The notes under the pieces were generated by a model that saw nothing but the letters and a program-made list of their open reading frames with translations, was not told where the DNA came from and searched no databases. Made by a program: the position numbers and the translations under genes. Shown here in pieces: positions 31,125 to 39,385 of a stretch of 40,025 nt of DNA (its first letter is position 1; every line of letters begins with the position of its first letter). Source of the DNA: Streptomyces sp. ISL-36 (lineage in GTDB: Bacteria > Actinomycetota > Actinomycetes > Streptomycetales > Streptomycetaceae); contig NZ_JAGGOS010000130.1 in the NCBI RefSeq assembly GCF_018614205.1, forward strand, positions 1-40,025. Reading direction: 5' to 3'.

Positions 31125-32687
31125 ATGTCCAAGGATTCGCAGGCCCGGCACCAGCAGCAAGGGGGGATCCCGGACGGTCTGGTAGTCGGGCTCGTCGGCT
31201 TCGTCCTCGGGCTGACCGTGCTGGTGTGGACGGCGACCGGCCTGGCAGGTCTCTTCTCGAAGGGTTCCTGGCCGGCCGGGGTCACCTTCACCAGGACCCC
31301 GATGGCTGTGCGCGCCCTCATCGGCCGGCCGCAGGACCTGGCGGGCGCGTGGCCGGCCACCCCGGCGGGAGAGCTATCGGGGTACGGGCTGTTCTGGGGC
31401 CTGCTCATCGGCGAGCTGATGGTGCTGGTGGTCCTGACGGTGTTCGTGGTGGGGACGCTGGCACGGTGGAGAGCGGTACGGGCGAGCAGACGGGGCACGT
31501 ACGGTACGAGTACGAGTACGACGATGGCGATGGCGGCGGCGGTCGCCCCGGGCCCGGCTCCGGCCCCCCAGCCGACGGAGGCGGTCCCGGCCCAGCCGGC
31601 CCCACCGGCCCAGGCCCCCATCCCGACCCCCACCCCGGCCCCTGCGCCGGCCCCCGCCCCGACCCCGGTCCCGGTACCGACCCCGACCCCGACCCCGGTG
31701 CCTGCGCCGGTCTCGGCCCCGGTCCCACAGCCGACTGAGGCCGTCCTCCCCTCCCCCCGTACCCCCCGCGTCCTCTACGGCGCCCCCGCCACCCGCCGCC
31801 CCGCCGCCCTGCAGGCGGTCCAGGACGCCGAGGGCCCGGTGCTCGTCGTCACCTCCGACCCCAGCCTCTGGGCCGACACCAAGGACGCCCGCGGCAAACT
31901 CGGCCCCGTGCTCGTCTACGACCCCGGGCACCTCTGTGACACCCCCGCCCGCCTCCACTGGTCCCCGTCCGACGGCTGCGAGGACCCGGCCACGGCCCAG
32001 GAACGGGCGATCGCGCTCCTCGCCCCCGTACGCCCGCCGTCCCGTCTGGACGCCGCCGTCGCCGACACGGCGGAAACGCTCCTGCGCTGCTGGCTGCACG
32101 CCGCCGCCCTGGACAACCGGCCCTTCAAGCAGGTCCACCGCTGGGCGCAGGGCACGGGCGCCCACGAGCCCGTACGGATCCTCCGTACCCACCCCAAGGC
32201 CGCCTCGGGACACGCCGGACTCCTGGAGTCCGCACTCACCGGCTACCCGGAACGTCGGGAGATCGCCCAGGAGTTGACCGCCCGGGCGCTGTCCTCGCTC
32301 TCCTCGATCCACATCAGGGAAGCCTGCACCCCCAATCGAACGGATTCCCTGACACTGGAATCTTTCGTCGCCGAAGGGGGCACGCTCTATGTGGTGGGTG
32401 AACCGATCGAGGACCCCCGCACCACCCCCGGCGCGATGCCTCTGCTCACCGCCCTCACCGCAAGCGTGGTCGAGCAGGGCCGCCGCATGGCCGCACGGTC
32501 ATCCGACGGTCGGCTCGACCCACCAATGACGCTCGTCCTCGACGACGTCGCCGCCGTGGCTCCCCTTCCCCGGCTCCCGGAGCTGCTGGCAAGCGGCCAG
32601 GACCAGGGCCTGCCGACCCTGGCCCTGCTCCGCTCCCAGGAACAGGCCCGCGCCCGCTGGCCGGAGGAGAACCTCGTCCAGCCCTAG
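31125..32687 (+). CDS. VirD4/TraG-like protein with degenerate ATP site
   Basis: This 520-residue protein has two helices (about 18-42 and 87-112), a Pro/Ala-rich linker (about 145-206) and a C-terminal domain with the shape of a VirD4/TraG coupling protein. Its parts: RVLYGAPATRRPAAL where Walker A should be, GPVLVVTSDPSLWADT, VLVYDPG, and LVLDDVAAVAPLPRLPELLASGQDQGLPTLALLRSQEQ, which aligns with the Walker B to TraM-recognition segment. The P-loop Lys and Gly residues are missing (219-227 reads GAPATRRPA), and the chain stops soon after the last motif, short of the usual end. It may be a non-hydrolysing scaffold. Its stop TAG shares CTAG with the convergent kinase gene. Confidence 0.85.
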   Translation: MSKDSQARHQQQGGIPDGLVVGLVGFVLGLTVLVWTATGLAGLFSKGSWPAGVTFTRTPMAVRALIGRPQDLAGAWPATPAGELSGYGLFWGLLIGELMVLVVLTVFVVGTLARWRAVRASRRGTYGTSTSTTMAMAAAVAPGPAPAPQPTEAVPAQPAPPAQAPIPTPTPAPAPAPAPTPVPVPTPTPTPVPAPVSAPVPQPTEAVLPSPRTPRVLYGAPATRRPAALQAVQDAEGPVLVVTSDPSLWADTKDARGKLGPVLVYDPGHLCDTPARLHWSPSDGCEDPATAQERAIALLAPVRPPSRLDAAVADTAETLLRCWLHAAALDNRPFKQVHRWAQGTGAHEPVRILRTHPKAASGHAGLLESALTGYPERREIAQELTARALSSLSSIHIREACTPNRTDSLTLESFVAEGGTLYVVGEPIEDPRTTPGAMPLLTALTASVVEQGRRMAARSSDGRLDPPMTLVLDDVAAVAPLPRLPELLASGQDQGLPTLALLRSQEQARARWPEENLVQP

Positions 32688-34177
32688 CCCGCCCCGCCCC
32701 GGCCTCCATGGCCGCCCAGCAACGCGGCAAGGGCGTCGTGCCGCTCGTACAGCCCGTCGGCGAAGCAACGAAGTGCGTCGTCCAGACGCCGCAGCGCCGC
32801 TCGATGGTCCTGCTGGTCCGCGAACACCAGCGGTATGCCGGCCTTGTTCTTGGCCAGGCCGTCGGCGAAGCCCGGCGGTACGGTCATGCCCCGGCGCAGG
32901 ACGACAGAGAGGACCCATTGGCGCTCGGTGGCCGCCGTGACCAGAGGCCTGAGAGTGATGCGCTCGACGTCCTCCCACGGCGACGACCATTCCAGTCGCA
33001 GGACGCGGCAATGGAGCCCTTCCGCAGTGAGCGCGACAGAACGCTCGGCGGGAGGCTGCCTCTTCAGGATGCCGCCTCCCACCATGCCCACGACCATGCC
33101 GAGCACCAGAACCGTCAGAACCGCGCCCCCTCCGGCGAAGGCCTCCGTCACCAGGGCGCCCGGAAAGATCGACAGAAAGCCGATCAGGGTCATCCACCCT
33201 CCGAGGGTCGTGCCCCTGCCCTGCCGCCGGGCCGTGCCCGCGCGTACCTCGACCTCGTCGGGAACACCGGAAGGAGCTTCCTGCGGTTCGTGAACCTCCG
33301 CCACCGGCCCCATCGGCGGAACAGAAGGCGGACGCGCATACGCGGGGGAACCTCGACCCGTCCCGCCCGGCGCGGCGCCCCCGCTCAGCAGATCCAGCAA
33401 CTCGGACGCGGACGGCCGCCGCCCCGGTTCCTTCTCCAGACATACAGCCACCACCCCGCGCAGTCCCTCCGGAACCCCCTCCAGGCTCGGCTCGTCATGC
33501 ACCACCCGGTACAGCAACGCGGGCACGCTTCCCGCCCCGAACGGCCCCTCCCCCGTCGCCGCGAACGCCAGCACCGCGCCCAGCGAGAAGATGTCGCTTG
33601 CCGGCCCGACGCGGGCACCCGATGCCTGTTCGGGACTCATGAAGCCGGGCGTACCGATCACCAGGCCCGTCTCGGTGAGCGTCGTGGCGCCCTCCGCCGC
33701 CTTCGAGATGCCGAAGTCGATGACCCGAGGCCCGTCCCCGGTGACCATGATGTTCGACGGCTTCAGGTCCCGATGGACGAGACCGGCCCCGTGGATGGCC
33801 TCCAACGCCTCGGCGAGCCCTGCCGCCATCGACCGTAACGCCCGCTCGTCCAGCGCTCCCCGGCGGTCCACGAGCAACCCCAGGCTCGGCGCGTCGATGT
33901 AGTCACTGGCGACCCACGGCGTCGCCGCGTCCGGGTCGGCGTCCACGATCGGCGCGGTCCAGAACCCGCCCACCGTCCGCGCCGCCTCGACCTCGCGCCG
34001 AAACCGCTCGCGGAAACCCGGGTCCGCCGCGATGTCCGGCCGCACGACCTTCACCGCGAGGCGCCGCCCGCTGCGGGACAGGCCGAGGTAGACCCGCCCC
34101 ATCCCGCCCTCGCCGAGCCGGGCCGTCAGCCGGTACGGACCGATGACCGCCGGATCATCCGGCAACAACTCCTGCAC
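32684..34177 (-). CDS. Membrane-anchored Ser/Thr protein kinase (PknB type) with C-terminal PH-like domain
   Basis: This 497-residue protein has an N-terminal Hanks kinase (about 14-275): glycine loop LGEGGMGRVYLG, K43 in AVKVV, catalytic D137 in HRDLKPSN, D154 in DFG, and GTPGFMSPEQ. After a Pro/Gly/Arg linker come two close helices (about 330-375), so both ends are inside the cell. The last 115 residues (SVALTAEGLHCRVLRLEWSSPWEDVERITL) look like a bacterial PH-type domain. PASTA repeats are absent, so this is not the cell-wall-sensing PknB. GTG 34175-34177 follows GGGGGAA. It converges on the T4SS-like cluster with overlapping stops; a regulatory tie is possible but unproven. Confidence 0.93.
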   Translation of the reverse strand: MQELLPDDPAVIGPYRLTARLGEGGMGRVYLGLSRSGRRLAVKVVRPDIAADPGFRERFRREVEAARTVGGFWTAPIVDADPDAATPWVASDYIDAPSLGLLVDRRGALDERALRSMAAGLAEALEAIHGAGLVHRDLKPSNIMVTGDGPRVIDFGISKAAEGATTLTETGLVIGTPGFMSPEQASGARVGPASDIFSLGAVLAFAATGEGPFGAGSVPALLYRVVHDEPSLEGVPEGLRGVVAVCLEKEPGRRPSASELLDLLSGGAAPGGTGRGSPAYARPPSVPPMGPVAEVHEPQEAPSGVPDEVEVRAGTARRQGRGTTLGGWMTLIGFLSIFPGALVTEAFAGGGAVLTVLVLGMVVGMVGGGILKRQPPAERSVALTAEGLHCRVLRLEWSSPWEDVERITLRPLVTAATERQWVLSVVLRRGMTVPPGFADGLAKNKAGIPLVFADQQDHRAALRRLDDALRCFADGLYERHDALAALLGGHGGRGGAG

Positions 34178-34240
34178 GGTTCCCCCGAGTTCGCTCGCCG
34201 CCTGCGAACCCCAAGCTTCCCAGGCGGCCCGCCGACCCAG

Positions 34241-34804
34241 CTAGATCCCCGTCGGCCGCCGGATCTCGTACTCCACCTCGCAGGCCGAGTCGTCCCCCGG
34301 CATCGCCACGGTCTCCTCCGTCGCCACGAACCCGAACCGCCGGTAGAACGCGCCGGCCCGCGCATTGTCCTCGTGCACGTACAGCCTCACCCGCTCGACC
34401 GCCGGTTCGGGCAGCGCCCAGGACCACTCCACGCCCGCCCGGAACAGTTCCTCCGTCAGCCCGCTCCCGCGCGCCTCCGGCCGTACGTACACGCCGACGA
34501 CGTGCGTCTGGTCGACCTTCGCCGGGGTCCCGAAGCGCACCTCGTCCGAGGGCCGCTCCACCAGCACCGTGATCGTGCCCGCCCAGCTCCCGTCCGGCGC
34601 CTCGGCCACGAACTGCCGTACGCCCGTGCCGTTCTCCGACGCCCCCTCGGTCCGCTCCCGCCAGAACGAGTCGGGCCGGGCGACGGCGGTCTCGTACGTC
34701 TCCAGGAAAGCGAGATGCGCCACCGGGTCCCGGAGCGCGGCCAGCCGGATCTCGCGGGCCTTCTCCCACTCGTCGGCGCGGATGGTACGAATCAAATAGT
34801 CCAT
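34241..34804 (-). CDS. GNAT family N-acetyltransferase
   Basis: This 187-residue single-domain acetyltransferase has the acetyl-CoA loop VYVRPEARGSGLTEELF (about 103-120) and the C-terminal LYVHEDNARAGAFYRRFGF. ATG 34804 follows GAGGA at 9 bases; longer upstream frames lack these. The substrate is unknown. It lies 63 bp upstream of the kinase gene on the same strand and diverges from the ABC ATPase remnant. Length and fold are normal for the family. Confidence 0.9.
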   Translation of the reverse strand: MDYLIRTIRADEWEKAREIRLAALRDPVAHLAFLETYETAVARPDSFWRERTEGASENGTGVRQFVAEAPDGSWAGTITVLVERPSDEVRFGTPAKVDQTHVVGVYVRPEARGSGLTEELFRAGVEWSWALPEPAVERVRLYVHEDNARAGAFYRRFGFVATEETVAMPGDDSACEVEYEIRRPTGI

Positions 34805-34952
34805 GCCCCGATCCTCGTCACCGCCGCACCCTTCTGACAAGGGCATTTCAAGGGCCGGCTGGCCCGGCGTCGTACCCCGGTACCACGCGCCCCGCCCCTC
34901 TCCCGCCCACGGTCGGACGATCCGCCCCGCCCGGCTCCGTAGCGTCGTGAAC

Positions 34953-35395
34953 ATGATCCGAGCAGAAGAACTCACCAAGCGGTACGGGGGCAGGACCGTC
35001 GTCCACGACCTCAGCTTCACCGTCCGCCCCGGCACGGTCACCGGCTGATGAGCGAGATGGCGCTGACCGCCGACCACCTGATCGTCATCGGCAAGGGCCG
35101 GCTCCTCGCCGACACCAGCGTCACCGAGCTCGTACGGGAGTCGGGCGGCGCCTCGGTCCGCGTCGTCACCCCGGACGCGGACCGCCTCCGCGCCCTCCTT
35201 CCGGACGCCCACGTCACCGAGGAGGCCCCCGACACCCTCCGTATCACCGGCCCGGACTCCGCCACCATCGGGCGCACGGCCGCGGCCCACGGCGTCCCGC
35301 TGTACGAACTCACCCCACAGACCGCCTCCCTGGAACAGGCGTTCATGGACCTCACCCACGACTCGGTCGAGTACCAAGGAGCAGCAGTCGCATGA
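34953..35395 (+). pseudogene. ABC transporter ATPase with its catalytic core deleted
   Basis: ATG 34953 encodes the true N-terminus of an ABC ATPase (LTKRYGGRTVVHDLSFTVRPG) and stops at TGA 35046-35048 after TVTG, exactly where Walker A should follow. An overlapping ATG at 35048, in another frame, then encodes the C-terminal part normally found after the switch His: MSEMALTADHLIVIGKGRLLADTS through ASLEQAFMDLTHDSVEYQG. About 180 codons with Walker A, Q-loop, signature, Walker B and the switch His are gone, and the join shifts frame. Neither piece can bind or hydrolyse ATP. The C-terminal fragment (115 residues) overlaps the permease ATG and may be kept only for coupling. Confidence 0.88.
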
Positions 35396-36168
35396 GCACG
35401 CCCGCCTACCGGATCACCCCGGCCCGTGTCCTGCGCTCCGAGTGGCACAAGCTGTGGACGGTCCGCTCCACGTGGATCACCCTCATCGCCTCGGCCGTGT
35501 TCCTCCTCGGCGTCGGCATTCTGATGGGCGCCACCTACACCACCGACGGCGGCGACTCCGACGTCGACACCGTGGTCCTCTCCCTCTACGGCTCCCAACT
35601 CGGCGGCATCTCTCTGGCGGTGCTGGGCATCCTGGTCACCGCCGGCGAGTACTCGACGGGCATGGTCCGGGCCTCGATGACCGCCGTCCCCCGCCGCCTC
35701 CCCGTACTGTGGGCCAAGGCCGCCATCTTCACCGGGGCCGTCCTCACGGTCTCCTTCGTGACAGCCCTGGTCACCTTCCTCACCGCCCAGATCTTCTTCC
35801 ACGGCACCGACCAGGCCGCCTCCCTCACCGACGACGGCATCCTGGCCGCGATCGCGGGCAACGCCGTCGGCGCCACCCTCCTCGGCGTCATCGCCCTCGG
35901 TCTCGGCGCCGCGCTGCGCTCGGTGCCGGGCGCCATCGGCGCCTTCATCGGCGGCGTGATGGTGCTGCCGGAGATCCTCGGGATGCTGCCGTACGACGCG
36001 ATGGACACCGCGGTCCGGTACTTCCCCACCCAGGCCGCGGGTGCCCTCGGCTCCGCCGATCCGATGCCCGGCGCGGCGGCCCCCGGCGCCGCGCTGTTCG
36101 CCCTCTGCCTCTGGGCCGCGGCGGCCCTGGCCGTACCGGCGCTGTCGCTGAAGCGCAGGGACGTATGA
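35392..36168 (+). CDS. ABC-2 type transporter permease, partner of the broken ATPase
   Basis: This 258-residue membrane protein has six segments: about 24-45, 65-85, 110-135, 150-172, 180-200 and 230-250. It also has the coupling region RSEWHKLWTVRSTW and the motif GEYSTGMVRASMTAVPRRLPVLWAK, typical of ABC-2 permeases in Streptomyces. It is intact although the adjacent ATPase gene has lost its core, so it either borrows another ATPase or is losing its function. It overlaps the ATPase remnant by 4 bp and is followed 10 bp later by a histidine kinase gene, an arrangement common for kinase-controlled exporters. Confidence 0.9.
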   Translation: MSTPAYRITPARVLRSEWHKLWTVRSTWITLIASAVFLLGVGILMGATYTTDGGDSDVDTVVLSLYGSQLGGISLAVLGILVTAGEYSTGMVRASMTAVPRRLPVLWAKAAIFTGAVLTVSFVTALVTFLTAQIFFHGTDQAASLTDDGILAAIAGNAVGATLLGVIALGLGAALRSVPGAIGAFIGGVMVLPEILGMLPYDAMDTAVRYFPTQAAGALGSADPMPGAAAPGAALFALCLWAAAALAVPALSLKRRDV

Positions 36169-36178
36169 GGATGGCGCG

Positions 36179-37453
36179 ATGACCACGGAGGACACCGGGC
36201 TCAGCCGGTACATCCAGCGCCAGGCCCAGCGCGTACGGGCCTTCGACGCCCGCCGGCCCTGGGTCTGGGACGTCCTGCTGAGCGTCTTCTGGACGGGCGC
36301 CGCCCTCACGGACGCGGCGGGTGGCTGGCGGAACATCGCCCGCGACCCGTCCGTGCCCGTCTGGCTGGTGCTCGCCATGAGCCTGGCCCTCTCCGTCCCG
36401 TTGCTGTGGCGCCGTCGCCACCCGATGGCCGTCCTGGCCGTGATGGCGTGCGCCTCCCTCGCCAGCAACGTGAGCGGGGCCTTCCTCCAGGCCGGGTTCC
36501 TTCAGTTGATCGTCGTCTTCCACATCGCCCTGCGGCTGCCGCCACGCGCCCTCGCCCGGAGCCTGGCCCTGATCGTCCCGCCCCTGGTGACCGGGGCGAT
36601 CCGGTTCCCGAAGGGAAGCTGGGACCAGCAGGTCGTACCGACGCTGTGGGCATACGCCATGGTCGCGCTGCTCGGCATCGCGGTCCGTTCCCGCCAGGAC
36701 TACACGGCCGGCCTCGTCGACCGGGCCCGCCGCCTCGAGATCGAGCGCGACCAGCAGGCCCAGCTCGCCGCGGCGGCCGAACGCACCCGGATCGCCCGCG
36801 AGATGCACGACATCATCGGCCACAACCTCTCCGTCATCACCGGTCTCGCGGACGGCGGCAGGTACGCGGCGGCCAAGAGCCCCGAACGCGCCGCCCAGGC
36901 CCTCGACGCCATCGGCACGACGAGCCGCCAGGCTCTCACCGAACTCCGCCGCCTGCTCGGCGTCCTGCGCGACGACTCCCCGGAGGCCGTACGCGACCCC
37001 CAGCCCTCCCTGGCCGATCTGGACGAGCTGATCACGGGCGTACGGACGGCCGGTCTGCCGGTACGGGTGGAGATCCGCGACGCACCCGAGGACGGGTCTC
37101 TCCCGGCGGGCGCGCAGCTGACGGTCTACCGGGTCGTGCAGGAGGCGCTGACGAACACCCTCAAGCACGCGGGCCCGAAGGCCCGGTCAACGGTCCTCCT
37201 CGCCTACGGGGAGGACGGGTTGACGGTCGACGTGACGGACTCGGGCGGCGGCGACACGGATGCGACGGGAACGGGCCGGACAGGCGCGGGCGAAACGGGG
37301 ACGGGCACGGGCCAGGGCATCGCCGGTATGCGGGAGCGCGCGGCCCTCTACGACGGCACACTCGAAGCGGGCCCGCTGCCGACCGCCGGCTGGCGGGTAC
37401 GGCTCCGACTCCCCCTGACGTCCCTGAAGTCCCTGGAGCCCCTGAATCCCTGA
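36179..37453 (+). CDS. Sensor histidine kinase, NarL-partner (HisKA_3) type
   Basis: This 424-residue kinase has about five membrane helices in the first 185 residues and no large outside domain. A coiled linker and HisKA_3 with the phosphoacceptor H210 in RIAREMHDIIGHNLSVI follow. HATPase_c has EALTNTLKHAG, VTDSGGG and GTGQGIAGMRERA. The layout is like DesK-type kinases that read membrane state or an exporter. It sits directly after the ABC-2 permease gene and 28 bp before the LuxR-type regulator. A Gly/Thr-rich insert lies inside the ATPase domain (about 360-380). Confidence 0.94.
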   Translation: MTTEDTGLSRYIQRQAQRVRAFDARRPWVWDVLLSVFWTGAALTDAAGGWRNIARDPSVPVWLVLAMSLALSVPLLWRRRHPMAVLAVMACASLASNVSGAFLQAGFLQLIVVFHIALRLPPRALARSLALIVPPLVTGAIRFPKGSWDQQVVPTLWAYAMVALLGIAVRSRQDYTAGLVDRARRLEIERDQQAQLAAAAERTRIAREMHDIIGHNLSVITGLADGGRYAAAKSPERAAQALDAIGTTSRQALTELRRLLGVLRDDSPEAVRDPQPSLADLDELITGVRTAGLPVRVEIRDAPEDGSLPAGAQLTVYRVVQEALTNTLKHAGPKARSTVLLAYGEDGLTVDVTDSGGGDTDATGTGRTGAGETGTGTGQGIAGMRERAALYDGTLEAGPLPTAGWRVRLRLPLTSLKSLEPLNP

Positions 37454-37481
37454 ACCCTGAGACTCTGAAAGGCTCCCTCTT

Positions 37482-38156
37482 GTGACGACCGTGCTCATCG
37501 CGGACGACCAGGCCATGCAGCGCTTCGGATTCCGCATGCTCCTGGAGAGCCAGGACGACATGACGGTCGTCGGCGAGGCCGGGAACGGCACCGAGGCGAT
37601 CCGCCTGGTGGACCGGCACCATCCGGACGTGGTCCTCATGGACATCCGGAAGCCCGGCCTGGACGGCATCGAGGCCACCCGCCGCATCATCGCCACCGGC
37701 GCCCGCACCCGCGTCCTCATCGTCACCACCTTCGACCTGGACGAGTACGCCTACGACGGCCTGCGCGCCGGCGCCAGCGGCTTCCTGGTCAAGGACGCCC
37801 AGCCCGAGGAACTCCTGGCGGGCATACGGGCGGTGGCGAGCGGCGACGCGGTGGTGGCCCCGAGCCTCACCCGCCGGCTCCTCGACGCCTACGTCCACCA
37901 CCTCCCGGCCAACCCCGGCTCGCCGGACCCCCGCACCACGGACCCACGGCTGACCTCCCTCACCGAGCGCGAACGCGAGATCCTCACCGTCATCGCCCAG
38001 GGCTGGACGAATACGGAGATCGCGGAGCGTCTGCATCTCGCGGAGTCCACGGTGAAGACCCACGTGAGCCGCATCCTGGCGAAGACGGGCGCCCGGGACC
38101 GCGTGCAGGCGGTGATCCTCGCCTACGACACCCAGCTGGTGTCACCGGCTCCCTGA
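37482..38156 (+). CDS. LuxR/NarL-type response regulator
   Basis: This 224-residue regulator has a receiver domain with D8-D9, phosphoacceptor D54 in VVLMDIRKPGLDG and Lys in FLVKDAQPEE. The C-terminal LuxR helix-turn-helix is LTEREREILTVIAQGWTNTEIAERLHLAESTVKTHVSRIL. The start is GTG 37482 after AAAGGCT. It is the partner of the kinase just upstream and likely controls the ABC genes of the same unit. It converges on the sigma factor gene with a 71-bp gap. Confidence 0.95.
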   Translation: MTTVLIADDQAMQRFGFRMLLESQDDMTVVGEAGNGTEAIRLVDRHHPDVVLMDIRKPGLDGIEATRRIIATGARTRVLIVTTFDLDEYAYDGLRAGASGFLVKDAQPEELLAGIRAVASGDAVVAPSLTRRLLDAYVHHLPANPGSPDPRTTDPRLTSLTEREREILTVIAQGWTNTEIAERLHLAESTVKTHVSRILAKTGARDRVQAVILAYDTQLVSPAP

Positions 38157-38227
38157 ACGTCGACGTGAGGCGCCCCCTTCGGCCACGGGGCCGCGCCATG
38201 TGCCGCAGGAAACCCGGCCGCGACCCG

Positions 38228-39385
38228 TCAGCGACTCCGGCGGGCGTTGAGCCGGGCGGCTTGGCGCGTCAGGTGATCCCGCTCGGCGAGGTTGGGTGCC
38301 TTCGCGGCCGCCTCGGCGTACAGCCGTGCCGCCGTCGTCAGGTCTCCGTCGCGCTCGTGGAGGTACGCCGTCACCGCGGCGTGCCGGGGCAGGGAGTCGT
38401 CCAGCGCCGCGAGCGCCGCCAGCCCGGCGCGCGGGCCGTCGGCCTCGCCGACGGCCACTGCGCGGTTGAGCCGGACGACCGGGTTGTCGGTCAGGCGCAC
38501 GAGCTCGTCGTACCACTCGACGATCTGCACCCAGTCGGTCTCCTCGGCGGTGGGCGCGTCGGCGTGGAGTGCCGCGATGGCGGCCTGGGCCTGGAACTCG
38601 CCCAGCCGGTCGCGGGCGAGGGCCGTCTGCAGGATCGCGACGCCCTCGGCGATTGACGCGGTGTCCCACCGGCCGCGGTCCTGCTCGGCGAGCGGCACCA
38701 GGCTGCCGTCCGGCGCGGTCCTGGTGGCGCGCCGGGCGTGGTGGAGGAGCATCAGGGCGAGCAGCCCCGCCACCTCGGGATGGTCGATCGAGGCCGCGAG
38801 CTGCCGGGTCAGCCGGATGGCCTCGGCGGCGAGGTCGACGTCGCCGGAGTAGCCCTCGTTGAAGACTAGGTAGAGGACGCGCAGCACGGTGGCGACGTCG
38901 CCGGGCTGATCGAACCGCACGGCCGAGACGGTGCGCTTGGCACGGCTGATGCGCTGCGCCATGGTCGCCTCGGGCACCAGGTAGGCCTGGGCGATCTGGC
39001 GGGTGGTCAGCCCGCCGACGGCGCGGAGCGTGAGCGCGACGGCGGACGACGGCGTCAGCGACGGGTGGGCGCACAGGAAGTAGAGCTGGAGCGTGTCGTC
39101 CGCCGCGGGCGCGGGCCCCGGCGCCGGCTCCTCGTCGACGAGGTCCTCACGCCGGCGGCGGGCGGTGTCCGCCCTGGTCGCGTCGAGGAACTTGCGCCAG
39201 GCGACGGTGATGAGCCAGCCCTTGCGGTCCCGTGGCGGGTCGGCCGGCCAGACGCGGACCGCCTCGACCAGCGCGTCCTGAACGGCGTCCTCGGCCGCCG
39301 CGAAGTCGGCTCCGCGGCGGACGAGGATCCCGAGCACGCTCGGCGTGAGGCTCCGGAGCAGGGCCTCGTTCATCGGAGCGGTCAC
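38228..39385 (-). CDS. ECF sigma factor with C-terminal TPR-like extension (ECF42-like)
   Basis: The 385-residue protein starts at GTG 39385, which overlaps the DGPF stop (GTGA). An ATG at 39373 is the other choice (381 residues). Sigma region 2 (about 10-80) has AAAEDAVQDALVEAVRVWP and region 4 (about 115-175) has TTRQIAQAYLVPEATMAQRISRAKR. After that comes an extension of about 200 residues with RVLYLVFNEGYSGD (DUF6596) and helical repeats (AVTAYLHERDGDLTTAARLYAEAA). This is the ECF42 group, which has no anti-sigma factor and is typically paired with DGPF/YCII proteins. The C-terminal extension is thought to be needed for activity. Confidence 0.92.
   Translation of the reverse strand: MTAPMNEALLRSLTPSVLGILVRRGADFAAAEDAVQDALVEAVRVWPADPPRDRKGWLITVAWRKFLDATRADTARRRREDLVDEEPAPGPAPAADDTLQLYFLCAHPSLTPSSAVALTLRAVGGLTTRQIAQAYLVPEATMAQRISRAKRTVSAVRFDQPGDVATVLRVLYLVFNEGYSGDVDLAAEAIRLTRQLAASIDHPEVAGLLALMLLHHARRATRTAPDGSLVPLAEQDRGRWDTASIAEGVAILQTALARDRLGEFQAQAAIAALHADAPTAEETDWVQIVEWYDELVRLTDNPVVRLNRAVAVGEADGPRAGLAALAALDDSLPRHAAVTAYLHERDGDLTTAARLYAEAAAKAPNLAERDHLTRQAARLNARRSR

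Noticed and set aside
22591..32687. Integrative conjugative element or prophage
   Set aside because: No integrase, excisionase, relaxase, replication gene, tRNA target or flanking direct repeat is visible, and the flanks are core genes in the order expected for Streptomyces.
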